Shown in pieces: positions 1 to 5,636 of a stretch of DNA of 7,171 nucleotides. Location: contig JAQSXN010000196.1 in the NCBI GenBank assembly GCA_029256665.1, positions 1 to 7,171 on the forward strand, read 5' to 3'. The stretch is from Paenibacillus sp. Lineage in GTDB: Bacteria > Bacillota > Bacilli > Paenibacillales > Paenibacillaceae. The notes below the pieces were generated by a model. The model was given only the letters and a program-made list of their open reading frames with translations. It was not told where the DNA came from and did no database searches. A program made the translations under genes and the position numbers. The stretch's first letter is position 1. Every line of letters begins with the position of its first letter.

Positions 1-315
1 ACTCGTCGTTTTAACGAAGCGGCTGCGGCCCTGGGCGACAACGTCGTCGTATTGACGGTCAGCGTGGATACGCCGTTTGCTCAGGCGCGCTGGTGCGCCG
101 CTGCGGGCATCGACAAAGTCGTGATGCTCTCCGACTACAAAGACAATAGCTTCGGCGAAGCCTATGGCGTGCTTATTAAAGAGTTTGCCTTGGATATGCG
201 CTCAATCTTCGTGCTTGACGAGAACAATACGATCAAATACGTGGAGTACTTGGCCGAGATGGCCGAGCATCCTAATTACGAAGCTGCAATCGAAGCAGCC
301 AAGGCGCTCGTATAA
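1..315 (+). CDS. tpx: Thiol peroxidase Tpx, C-terminal part (5' end outside window)
   Basis: Tpx is an atypical 2-Cys peroxiredoxin that reduces hydrogen peroxide and alkyl hydroperoxides in the cytoplasm using thioredoxin. The frame is open from base 1 to TAA at 313-315, giving 104 residues, so the N-terminal half with the peroxidatic cysteine is missing. The visible part matches the family strongly: [12 protein letters not shown] followed by [10 protein letters not shown], then SFGEAYGV, a strand SIFVLDENN, and the closing pattern [13 protein letters not shown]. The Cys of RWC (bases 94-96) corresponds to the resolving cysteine of Tpx (Cys95 in E. coli), so the redox pair is probably intact. 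TTG at 52 is only an internal codon, not the start. The gene is followed 45 bp later by a strong terminator. I am confident of the family. Confidence 0.95.
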   Translation, partial: TRRFNEAAAALGDNVVVLTVSVDTPFAQARWCAAAGIDKVVMLSDYKDNSFGEAYGVLIKEFALDMRSIFVLDENNTIKYVEYLAEMAEHPNYEAAIEAAKALV

Positions 316-360
316 TACGTTCGAATTCGTGAATCGTTACAAAAAAATAACTATTTCCGC

Positions 361-400
361 AAACAAAGCGAGAGAAGGACCATCCTTCCTCGCTTTGTTT
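361..400. terminator. Long perfect hairpin, probable bidirectional terminator
   Basis: AAACAAAGCGAG (361-372) pairs exactly with CTCGCTTTGTTT (389-400). Inside, GAAGGA (374-379) pairs with TCCTTC (383-388) around a CCA loop, with one bulged A. The stem ends in T-rich arms on both strands. On the minus strand a further T7 run lies at about 345-351. It sits between the convergent ends of tpx (stop at 315) and the DUF1499 gene (stop at 440), so it can serve both. Confidence 0.88.
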
Positions 401-439
401 ACGTGAACTGCCATATTAAATTTGGTTACTACGGTACGA

Positions 440-829
440 TTAAGATACTTTGACTGCGGCTAGCTTCTTGTCAAGCGTGCGGTACAAATCAAGGATGACG
501 CGATAATTGGATCCCAGATCGCCTAACGAGCCGCGGGATGCGGAATAAATATCAACCGCTGACGTAAGCGGATTAACGCTGATGACAGAAACCGTAATGT
601 CCATCGTTCTGCCGAAGGCCGTTCTCTTCTCAAGCACAATCTCGCCAACCGACTGCACTTCATGAAGCAATTTGTAACCTTGCATCTTCTTGAGCGTGGA
701 TACGACTTCTTCCCAAGCCTTGTCCTTGGACAGCTTGTAGAGATGTGATTTCAGCAATGGATCCTTAGCTCTGTCGCCTGTCTGTTCATGACTGCGCAGC
801 AGCCCGATTAAGGTCCGCTTCAACAACAA
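440..829 (-). CDS. DUF1499 domain protein (small, cytosolic)
   Basis: This encodes a 129-aa protein with no signal peptide or membrane segment. The last third is the recognisable part: VDIYSASRGSLGDLGSNYRV followed by a helix (LDLYRTLDKKL), which fits the DUF1499 signature of an S-A-S-R motif, then DLG, then N-R and a terminal helix. DUF1499 has no established biochemical function. The N-terminal Cys-containing CPDxPNCV segment of many DUF1499 proteins is absent, as I recall is usual for shorter Bacillales members. The start is TTG at 829-827, the first of three TTG codons in a row, with a GAGGGGGAG Shine-Dalgarno a few bases upstream; the next in-frame ATG is far inside. The gene lies downstream of the 6S RNA on the same strand but appears to have its own promoter. 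Family call is good; function unknown. Confidence 0.75.
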   Translation of the reverse strand: MLLKRTLIGLLRSHEQTGDRAKDPLLKSHLYKLSKDKAWEEVVSTLKKMQGYKLLHEVQSVGEIVLEKRTAFGRTMDITVSVISVNPLTSAVDIYSASRGSLGDLGSNYRVILDLYRTLDKKLAAVKVS

Positions 830-866
830 CGATCTCCCCCTCTAACGTCTATCTGCATTAATAAAC

Positions 867-893
867 ATCATACCATGTTTTCACATATGAAAA
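867..893 (-). promoter_or_regulatory. Candidate extended -10 promoter for the DUF1499 gene
   Basis: On the minus strand TGGTATGAT (875-867) is an extended -10 element (TGn plus TATGAT, 5/6 to TATAAT). The -35 region is only a T-rich run that overlaps the T-tract of the 6S RNA terminator, so no good -35 hexamer is visible. It would start transcription near 860, giving a leader of about 30 nt before the TTG start. Confidence 0.45.
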
Positions 894-930
894 AAGAGCT
901 TTCGCCGGATTTCGCCAGGCAATCGCTCTC
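890..930 (-). terminator. Rho-independent terminator of the 6S RNA gene
   Basis: Reading the minus strand, AGAGC (929-925) pairs with GCTCT (899-895). An inner imperfect stem GCCTGG/TCCGGC closes a CGAAA loop, and the structure is followed directly by T6 (895-890). It lies just after the closing stem of the 6S RNA and before the DUF1499 promoter. Confidence 0.78.
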
Positions 931-939
931 TACAGTCAT

Positions 940-1121
940 TAGGAACCCGCCTATGCCGTCCGATCCACATGTTTCTGAACCCGCTCTCGCAGGTGGGTGT
1001 CCGCAGCCACGCTTTTGAGATCCCTTTTCGAGGGCATGTCAGCCGCTTGGCAATATAGGTCTCCCGTGAAACAGCCATTGGTTCAAAACAACGAAGGACC
1101 GAAACGAACATCGCAGGATGT
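940..1121 (-). ncRNA. ssrS: 6S RNA (SsrS/BsrA type)
   Basis: 6S RNA mimics an open promoter, binds the housekeeping sigma-factor RNA polymerase holoenzyme and damps transcription in stationary phase. The sequence folds as the family requires. A long bulged closing stem pairs CCTGC (1117-1113) with GCGGG (950-946), ATGT with GCAT, and CGTTTCGGTCC (1106-1096) with GGATCGGACG (966-957). A large central bubble has TTCGTTGTTTTGAACC on the 5' side. On the 3' side is a small hairpin ACCTGC-GAGA-GCGGGT (994-979). A distal arm includes CATGC/GCGTG and CCCT/AGGG pairs. The order of the pieces CATGC, CTCAAAAGCG, GACACCCACC and GGGTTCA parallels E. coli 6S RNA from memory. It has its own promoter and terminator. 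The protein frame across it (1111-881) has no homology-like features. Ends are approximate, taken from the promoter and the closing stem. Confidence 0.87.
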
Positions 1122-1127
1122 ATAGCT

Positions 1128-1156
1128 ATTATAGACCTAACTCCTACAAAAGTAAA
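1128..1156 (-). promoter_or_regulatory. Sigma-A type promoter of 6S RNA
   Basis: On the minus strand the -35 TTTACT (1156-1151) is separated by exactly 17 bp from a perfect -10 TATAAT (1133-1128). This predicts a start near 1121, just ahead of the 5' arm of the 6S closing stem. The promoter begins 15 bp after the stop of the DUF624 gene, and no terminator is visible between them, so some read-through from that gene is possible. Confidence 0.85.
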
Positions 1157-1171
1157 CGCCGAACGCGAATG

Positions 1172-1987
1172 TTATTTGTTTCCTTCTTTATTCGCCTCTT
1201 TGTAGTCGTCCTTGACCAAATCCTCGCGATCCATTTCCGCCGCTTTCTCGGCTTCCTCTTCCTGCGATTGCTTCAGCTTCTCTGCTTGCTCCTGCAGCTT
1301 CGTGTAGATAATGTTGAAGTTCCAGAAGGCAAGATAAGCGACGATGCTGCCCATAAAGAACGGAATCAGGAACGTGAATTGGAAGAAGCTGATGTAGATG
1401 ACAAGTCCGCACATGATTGCCGTCGAGAGCGATCTGAACGGCTTGCCGATCGTGATCAGAATGGCGTTCTTGATGAGCTGGAACGTCTTCATGTGATAAT
1501 GGACCAACATGGAGAAGAAATTGAAGATGGAGATGCCGAGCAGAACAAGGAACGCGATAAAGATGTAGGACAGGATGTTAAGCTGATCCTTGTACACGAT
1601 AAAGTCGACGATCATGATCACGAATAAAAGCGTATACAAGATTCCGCCGATCATGCTTTGTTTATAGTTTTCTTTGTAGCCTCGGAAATACGTTTTGAAC
1701 AACGCAACGTCGCTCTCTCCCGTCACCCACTTGCGCGCTACGGAAAACATCGCTGCCGTAGCCGGGAAAAACGTAAACGGCGCAACTACCGCCATCAATA
1801 TAAGCGAAGTGTACAAGCTGTTAAGCATCTCTTGTTCGCTTGCGCCGGTCTGCGGAGAAATAAACATCGTCAATCCAAAAAAGACGAACGGAATGGAGCA
1901 AACGATCCATAACAAATTGATTACGGCCAATCTCATTATCCATTCGGAGATTCGGTAGAATCCCCCCATCAATCCTCTAGGCTCCAT
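1172..1987 (-). CDS. DUF624 (YesL-like) integral membrane protein
   Basis: This encodes a 271-aa polytopic membrane protein. It opens with GLMGGFYRISEWIMRL, the usual start of DUF624/YesL-like proteins, and carries the conserved stretch FFPATAAMFSVARKW, then GE, and YKENYKQS at about residues 75-115. I count about six hydrophobic segments, roughly at 17-42, 60-88, 112-136, 140-167, and two between 190 and 225. The C-terminus (about 228-271) is a highly charged Glu/Lys/Ala-rich probable cytoplasmic helix or coiled coil. DUF624 proteins often sit near carbohydrate-uptake genes, but no such neighbours occur here and the function is unknown. I chose ATG at 1987 because GGAGG (2000-1996) lies 8 nt ahead; a TTG at 2002 would extend it by five residues but has no ribosome binding site. 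No terminator is visible before the 6S RNA promoter. Confidence 0.88.
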   Translation of the reverse strand: MEPRGLMGGFYRISEWIMRLAVINLLWIVCSIPFVFFGLTMFISPQTGASEQEMLNSLYTSLILMAVVAPFTFFPATAAMFSVARKWVTGESDVALFKTYFRGYKENYKQSMIGGILYTLLFVIMIVDFIVYKDQLNILSYIFIAFLVLLGISIFNFFSMLVHYHMKTFQLIKNAILITIGKPFRSLSTAIMCGLVIYISFFQFTFLIPFFMGSIVAYLAFWNFNIIYTKLQEQAEKLKQSQEEEAEKAAEMDREDLVKDDYKEANKEGNK

Positions 1988-2153
1988 CGGTTCTGCCTCC
2001 AACGCTGGTATAGTTGCGATCTCGGATTAACGAATGACCCCGGTCAATCGTCCGCCCATATTGCGAATGCATAGGCTCCTGCCTAATCTCCCCCGGCATT
2101 CGCCGCATAGAATGTAGCATATCACCACTACGATGATTAAAAGGAGGTTGCCC

Positions 2154-2252
2154 ATGAGCAACGCAGGTCACGGCTACTACACATCCACTGGCGCTATCCT
2201 TGTATTATTTATCCTTCTGGTCATCATCTCGAAAACACTGCTGTTCTACTAA
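2154..2252 (+). CDS. YjcZ-like tiny transmembrane protein (sporulation-associated family)
   Basis: This is a 32-codon gene with a textbook AAGGAGG (2141-2147) six bases before ATG, ending in TAA. The product begins MSNAGHGYYTSTGAILVLF and continues as a single hydrophobic helix (about residues 12-26) ending ISKTLLFY. A short Gly/Tyr-rich head followed by the ALILVLFILLVII-type helix is the hallmark of the Bacillales tiny TM proteins annotated as YjcZ-family sporulation proteins. Members are small membrane proteins often linked with sporulation; the molecular role is not known. It is divergent from the DUF624 gene. CATAGAATG (2106-2114) resembles a sigma-E or sigma-K -10 element, but no convincing -35 precedes it. 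No clear T-tailed terminator follows. The family call rests on pattern and size. Confidence 0.85.
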   Translation: MSNAGHGYYTSTGAILVLFILLVIISKTLLFY

Positions 2253-2315
2253 ATATCTGAACCAGTAGCATGCCGAAAAGCTTTTCACCGCCTTTAGGCA
2301 ATGAAGCGATTTTCA

Positions 2316-2369
2316 CAAAAAAACCGGGGAAGTCCGGATGCCCGCTAGGCGTCAACGGACTTCCCCGGT
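2316..2369 (-). terminator. Terminator of the DEAD-box helicase gene
   Basis: ACCGGGGAAGTCCG (2323-2336) pairs perfectly with CGGACTTCCCCGGT (2356-2369). GATGCC/GGCGTC extends the stem inward to a CGCTA loop. The T7 tract is on the minus strand (the A run at 2317-2323), so it terminates leftward transcription from the helicase, whose stop is about 43 bp upstream. There is no T-tract on the plus strand, so it is a poor terminator for the tiny gene at 2154. Confidence 0.93.
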
Positions 2370-2411
2370 ATGCTTGCTCGGACCGGAATATAACGATATC
2401 CGGCCTAATCC

Positions 2412-4013
2412 TTAATTGTTCGCGTAATCGTCGGAAGACTTAGGTCGACGGCTCTCGCCGCCGCTGCGGCCTTCGCTGCTGCTGCGCTTGCTGCCATAAC
2501 CGCTACCGCTGCTGCTGCCATAGCCGCCGCGCGAGCCGCTGCCGCTGCCGCCGCTGGAACGGCGATCGTCGCGACCGCGATATCCGCCGCCGCCGCTTGT
2601 GCCGCCGCTGCGGTTGCCGCCGTAGGACGAGCCGCCGCCGGTACGATTGAACGGACGTCCGTTCGAACGAATGTCCGGTCTGCGTTTTTTGGCGCGAAGC
2701 GGTTCTTCAGGCGTCAGCTCGATGCTGACATCCTTTTTCTCGCCGGTGAGCAGCTTGATTGCCGCCGCAAGCAAATGGACGGAATCGTATTGCTCCAGCA
2801 ATTGAATCGCGATCGGCTTGTATTCCGAGAACTCTTCGTTTTGAACGACTTCAAGCATGCGCTCGGCCGTAAGGCGTTGTTTGCCTTCGATTGCTTCCGC
2901 AATGCTCGGCAACGGCTTGCGGTTCATCCGTTGACGCGTAATGCGCTCGATAAAGTGCAGGTGATCGATCTCGCGAGGCGTGACGAACGACCATGCCGTG
3001 CCTTCCTTGCCCGCGCGGCCCGTACGGCCGATCCGGTGAACATAGCTCTCCGGATCTTGCGGCAAGTCGAAGTTGATAACATGCGTTACGCCGGAAACGT
3101 CGAGACCGCGCGCCGCAACGTCCGTTGCAACGAGAACATCGATGCTGCCGTCGCGGAACTTGCGCATGACGCTGTCGCGTTGATTCTGCGACAGGTCGCC
3201 GTGCAAGCCGTCTGCCGAGTATCCGCGCTTCTGAAGCGCTTCGCTCAGCTCGTCGACGCGGCGTTTCGTACGACCGAAGATGATCGCCAGCTCAGGCGAC
3301 TCCATGTCGAGCAAGCGGCTTAGCGCTTCGAACTTCTGACGCTCGTGGACTTCGATATACGATTGCTCGATCGATGGGGCCGTCACTTGCTTAGGGATAA
3401 CGGACACATGTTCCGGATCCTTAAGGAATTGCTGAGCAAGCTTCTGGATGTTAATCGGCATCGTAGCCGAGAACAACATCGTTTGGCGCTCTTCCGGAAC
3501 TAGCTTGAGGATGGATTGAATATCCTCCATGAAGCCCATGTCCAGCATTTCGTCCGCTTCGTCCAGGACAACCGTCTGCACGTCCTCAAGCCGGATCGTC
3601 TTGCGGTTGATATGGTCGAGCAACCGGCCTGGCGTTCCGATAATAATTTGAGGACGCTTCTTAAGCGCGCGAATCTGACGTCCAATCTCTTGGCCGCCGT
3701 AGATTGGCAACGAACGAAGGCCCTTGTATCGCGTCAACTTCCCGATCTCGTCCGCCACCTGAATAGCGAGTTCACGGGTCGGCGTCATAATCAATGCAAC
3801 AATGCGATCCTCGCTTACCGGAATTTTGTTAATGAGCGGAATTCCGAATGCCGCCGTCTTGCCCGTGCCTGTCTGAGCCTGGCCAATCAAGTCCCTGCCC
3901 AACATGGCGAACGGTATCGATTTGTCCTGAATGGGGGTTGATTCTTCGAACCCCAGTTCCGTTATTGCTTGCAACACTTTTGGTTCCAAGCCAAATTCAG
4001 CAAATGTTTTCAA
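2412..4013 (-). CDS. cshA: DEAD-box ATP-dependent RNA helicase, CshA type
   Basis: This ATP-dependent RNA helicase unwinds short duplexes. In Bacillus, CshA is tied to the RNA degradosome, ribosome assembly and cold growth. All motifs are intact in the 533-aa product: Q motif GFEESTPIQ (21-29), I AQTGTGKT (46-53), Ia PTRELA (78-83), GG (106-107), Ib TPGR (127-130), II DEAD (151-154), III SAT (182-184), IV IIFGRTK (244-250), [11 protein letters not shown] (296-305) and [10 protein letters not shown] (326-333). A CshA-like C-terminal region (about 370-430) precedes a low-complexity Gly/Ser/Arg/Tyr tail (about 445-525) with RGG-like steps, likely disordered and RNA-binding. TTG at 4013 is the start: an in-frame stop lies just upstream, and AAGGAG is about 12 nt ahead, a long spacing. 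It is divergent from the YitT gene. The DEAD-box call is certain; CshA rather than CshB or DeaD is likely. Confidence 0.95.
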   Translation of the reverse strand: MKTFAEFGLEPKVLQAITELGFEESTPIQDKSIPFAMLGRDLIGQAQTGTGKTAAFGIPLINKIPVSEDRIVALIMTPTRELAIQVADEIGKLTRYKGLRSLPIYGGQEIGRQIRALKKRPQIIIGTPGRLLDHINRKTIRLEDVQTVVLDEADEMLDMGFMEDIQSILKLVPEERQTMLFSATMPINIQKLAQQFLKDPEHVSVIPKQVTAPSIEQSYIEVHERQKFEALSRLLDMESPELAIIFGRTKRRVDELSEALQKRGYSADGLHGDLSQNQRDSVMRKFRDGSIDVLVATDVAARGLDVSGVTHVINFDLPQDPESYVHRIGRTGRAGKEGTAWSFVTPREIDHLHFIERITRQRMNRKPLPSIAEAIEGKQRLTAERMLEVVQNEEFSEYKPIAIQLLEQYDSVHLLAAAIKLLTGEKKDVSIELTPEEPLRAKKRRPDIRSNGRPFNRTGGGSSYGGNRSGGTSGGGGYRGRDDRRSSGGSGSGSRGGYGSSSGSGYGSKRSSSEGRSGGESRRPKSSDDYANN

Positions 4014-4064
4014 ACTTTTCTCAAACTCCTTCTATCTACAGCCTTCTTAAAGAATATCCAAATC

Positions 4065-4073
4065 ATTATAGCA
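4065..4073 (-). promoter_or_regulatory. Extended -10 promoter for cshA
   Basis: On the minus strand TGCTATAAT (4073-4065) is a perfect TATAAT with a TGn extension. No good -35 hexamer is present 17 bp upstream, which is acceptable for an extended -10 promoter. The predicted start near 4058 gives a leader of about 45 nt carrying AAGGAG. Confidence 0.7.
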
Positions 4074-4159
4074 TAGATACGGCGTTGAATACCAGTTCAG
4101 CATGGAAAGCCATACTAAATGGATGACTGCACAATCTTTGCAACCCGGGAGCGATGTCC

Positions 4160-5002
4160 ATGCAACCATTCAGAAGAAGATATTTGCACAACGTTCCGAT
4201 CATGACGCTAGGCGCCTTCCTGGTCGCCATCGGCTTTAATATGTTCCTCATTCCGCACCAGATTCTAAGCGGCGGTTTATCCGGCATTTCGATGATGATC
4301 GGTTATCTGACCGGCGCCAATATCGCCTGGCTCTATCTTGCGCTTAACATCCCCGTACTGATATGGGGCTGGTTTACGCTCGGGCGACGATTCGTTATTT
4401 GGAGCACGTACTCCGTGCTTGCAGCCACTTTGTTTCTTAAGGTCCTTCCCGTCATGCATACCGCCGACGACATTTTGCTTGGCGCGGTGTTCGGCGGCGT
4501 CATCGTCGGCTTCGGCAGCGGACTAGCCCTCAGGTACGGCGGCTCTTCCGGAGGCTTCGACGTCGTCGCTTCCATCGTGACCAAACGCCGCGATTTCCCC
4601 ATCGGGATGATCATCTTCCTGTTGAACGCGTCCGTCATCGCCATCCTGATTTTCTTTACCCGCAACTGGGATCTGGCCTTGTATTCGCTAATCGCCATTT
4701 TCTCGGCGGGCAAGGTAGTAGATCTTGTCCATGTGCGGCATATTAAAGTAACGGCGTTTATCATTACGACGAAAACCGAGGAGCTTCGGAAGAAGCTGCT
4801 CGTCCACCCCAGAGGCATAACGATCATTAAGACGCAAGGCGCTTTCTCGGCGGCTGAACGAGACATGCTGATGACCGTGCGCACCAAGTACGAGGTTGCC
4901 GAATTATGCAAGACGATCACGTCGATCGATCCGCACGCTTTTATCAACATCGTGGAGACCGTCGGCGTGGTCGGAGACTTCCGCAAGCCGGATCCGAATT
5001 GA
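4160..5002 (+). CDS. YitT family membrane protein (YitT membrane domain + DUF2179)
   Basis: This encodes a 280-aa protein with an N-terminal membrane domain of about five to six helices (roughly residues 10-195) and a soluble C-terminal DUF2179 domain (about 200-276). Family features include GFNMFLIPHQILSGGLSGI in the first helices, the glycine-rich GSGLALRYGGSSGGFDVVA, and a C-terminal RGITIIKTQGAFS then IDPHAFINI and VVGDF. YitT proteins are widespread in Firmicutes; they are predicted transporters or membrane sensors of unknown substrate. The chosen start is ATG 4160, because GGGAG (4147-4151) is 8 nt ahead; the ATG at 4154 lies only 2 nt from that site. The gene is divergent from cshA, with 146 bp between them, and no clear terminator follows before the next promoter at about 5058. 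Confidence 0.92.
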   Translation: MQPFRRRYLHNVPIMTLGAFLVAIGFNMFLIPHQILSGGLSGISMMIGYLTGANIAWLYLALNIPVLIWGWFTLGRRFVIWSTYSVLAATLFLKVLPVMHTADDILLGAVFGGVIVGFGSGLALRYGGSSGGFDVVASIVTKRRDFPIGMIIFLLNASVIAILIFFTRNWDLALYSLIAIFSAGKVVDLVHVRHIKVTAFIITTKTEELRKKLLVHPRGITIIKTQGAFSAAERDMLMTVRTKYEVAELCKTITSIDPHAFINIVETVGVVGDFRKPDPN

Positions 5003-5054
5003 TATCCGCAGAAGTGGAATTTCCTAACAATTGCTATGTTTTTGAAAGCGATGC

Positions 5055-5063
5055 TGTTATAAT
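5055..5063 (+). promoter_or_regulatory. Extended -10 promoter for the 64-aa gene
   Basis: TGTTATAAT (5055-5063) is a perfect -10 hexamer with a TGn extension. No good -35 is seen at the normal spacing. It predicts transcription from about 5070, giving a leader of about 80 nt before the GTG start at 5150. The region 5003-5050 shows no gene or strong hairpin. Confidence 0.6.
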
Positions 5064-5149
5064 GTGTTTATCCCCAAGCTTAGTTTCTTTACCATCGTTT
5101 TCCCCTTCTTGCTTTCTAATTGACTATTAGGATGAAAGGGTGATGCTGA

Positions 5150-5344
5150 GTGGATATGGAAACGGTCAAATTGTCTCAGATTGTCGAAAGGCTTGCCCCG
5201 GAGCTAAGTCCTTATCTCACTTCCAGAGAATTGGATCTCCGAATCGTCCTCCGCGACGGCCTAGCGCTGCTGGAACCGGCAGACGTCATGGAAATTGTGC
5301 AACACAGCATATGCAATGGGCAGAGACAGACATTGTTACAATGA
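5150..5344 (+). CDS. Small hypothetical protein, 64 aa
   Basis: I do not recognise this protein. It is 64 residues, soluble-looking, Leu/Glu-rich and probably mostly helical, starting VDMETVKLSQIVERLAPEL (first residue Met in the cell), with a middle part LDLRIVLRDGLALLEPADVM and an end rich in Gln. There is no signal peptide, membrane segment or Cys pair. It is supported as a real gene by its position between an extended -10 promoter and a strong terminator 37 bp after its stop, and by an AAAGGGTGA ribosome binding site (5135-5143) six bases before the GTG start. An in-frame ATG at 5156 is the alternative start, two codons later. An overlapping frame from 5140 is longer but has an Arg/Pro-rich, shadow-like composition. 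The paired helices and acidic face suggest a small regulatory or adaptor protein, but that is a guess. Confidence 0.62.
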   Translation: MDMETVKLSQIVERLAPELSPYLTSRELDLRIVLRDGLALLEPADVMEIVQHSICNGQRQTLLQ

Positions 5345-5380
5345 AGTCAATTTGTGAGGGACACATGATCTAGCCGCACC

Positions 5381-5412
5381 GCCAGTCGATCTCGATATCG
5401 ACTGGTTTTTTT
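5381..5412 (+). terminator. Rho-independent terminator
   Basis: CCAGTCGAT (5382-5390) pairs perfectly with ATCGACTGG (5397-5405) around a six-base loop and is followed at once by T7 (5406-5412). It ends the transcript of the 64-aa gene, 37 bp after that gene's stop. Confidence 0.93.
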
Positions 5413-5475
5413 GTCACCGGACCTAGGGCGAAGATAAATTCGTCCTTCTATGGCGCGCAGCGCGGTAAAAAAGTG

Positions 5476-5505
5476 ATGACCCGCTTGCTCGTTGTGGCTT
5501 ATAAT
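5476..5505 (+). promoter_or_regulatory. Sigma-A type promoter for the glycoside-hydrolase-like gene
   Basis: A perfect TATAAT (5500-5505) is preceded by ATGACC (5476-5481), a 4/6 match to TTGACA, at an 18-bp spacing. The predicted start near 5512 leaves a leader of about 125 nt before the ATG at 5637. The leader holds a strong orphan Shine-Dalgarno-like GGAGGTGG (5545-5552) but no supported gene. The 63 bp between the preceding terminator and this promoter hold nothing I can identify. Confidence 0.65.
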
Positions 5506-5636
5506 TTGATACACAAGGTGAAACGCAAACTTCGAGCTGAAGATGGAGGTGGCACGTTTCATTCTGGAATTTCTAAGTGTATAGATGATACAACTTGTAT
5601 TTTCTCAAAATGAACAAAATGACGGGAGAGAGCATA

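Noticed and set aside
881..1111. Minus-strand 76-aa frame
   Set aside because: It lies over the 6S RNA, has no ribosome binding site, and its Arg/Pro/Cys-rich composition is not protein-like; the RNA structure explains the region.
1118..1627. Plus-strand 169-aa frame
   Set aside because: It is antisense to the well-supported DUF624 gene. The Asp/Glu/Arg-rich tail is a mirror of hydrophobic codons, and no ribosome binding site is present.
2007..2047. TTGACC (2047-2042) and TATACC (2012-2007) as a promoter for the DUF624 gene
   Set aside because: The spacing of about 29 bp is far too long, and a start from TATACC would remove or overlap the ribosome binding site.
2275..2286. GAAAAGCTTTTC palindrome after the YjcZ-like gene
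   Set aside because: It is a short A/T-rich palindrome without loop or T-tract, so not a credible terminator.
2775..3323. Plus-strand 182-aa frame
   Set aside because: It is antisense to the motif-containing core of the DEAD-box helicase; composition is typical of a shadow frame in GC-rich DNA.
4333..4986. Minus-strand 217-aa frame
   Set aside because: It is antisense to the YitT-family gene, whose membrane helices and DUF2179 domain are convincing; no start signal for the reverse frame.
5140..5373. 77-aa frame overlapping the 64-aa gene
   Set aside because: Arg/Pro-rich shadow composition and a start inside the ribosome binding site region; the frame from 5150 has better initiation signals and composition.
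5543..5560. T-box-like motif (GGAGGTGGCACG) in the leader of the glycoside-hydrolase-like gene
   Set aside because: It recalls the T-box antiterminator signature, but the GAACCGCG-type continuation is missing, no terminator hairpin follows, the leader is too short for a specifier loop, and the gene is not related to amino acid metabolism.
5518..5613. 31-codon GTG frame in the leader of the glycoside-hydrolase-like gene
   Set aside because: It would start within a few bases of the predicted transcription start, has no proper ribosome binding site, and overlaps the upstream in-frame extension of the main gene; not supported as a gene.
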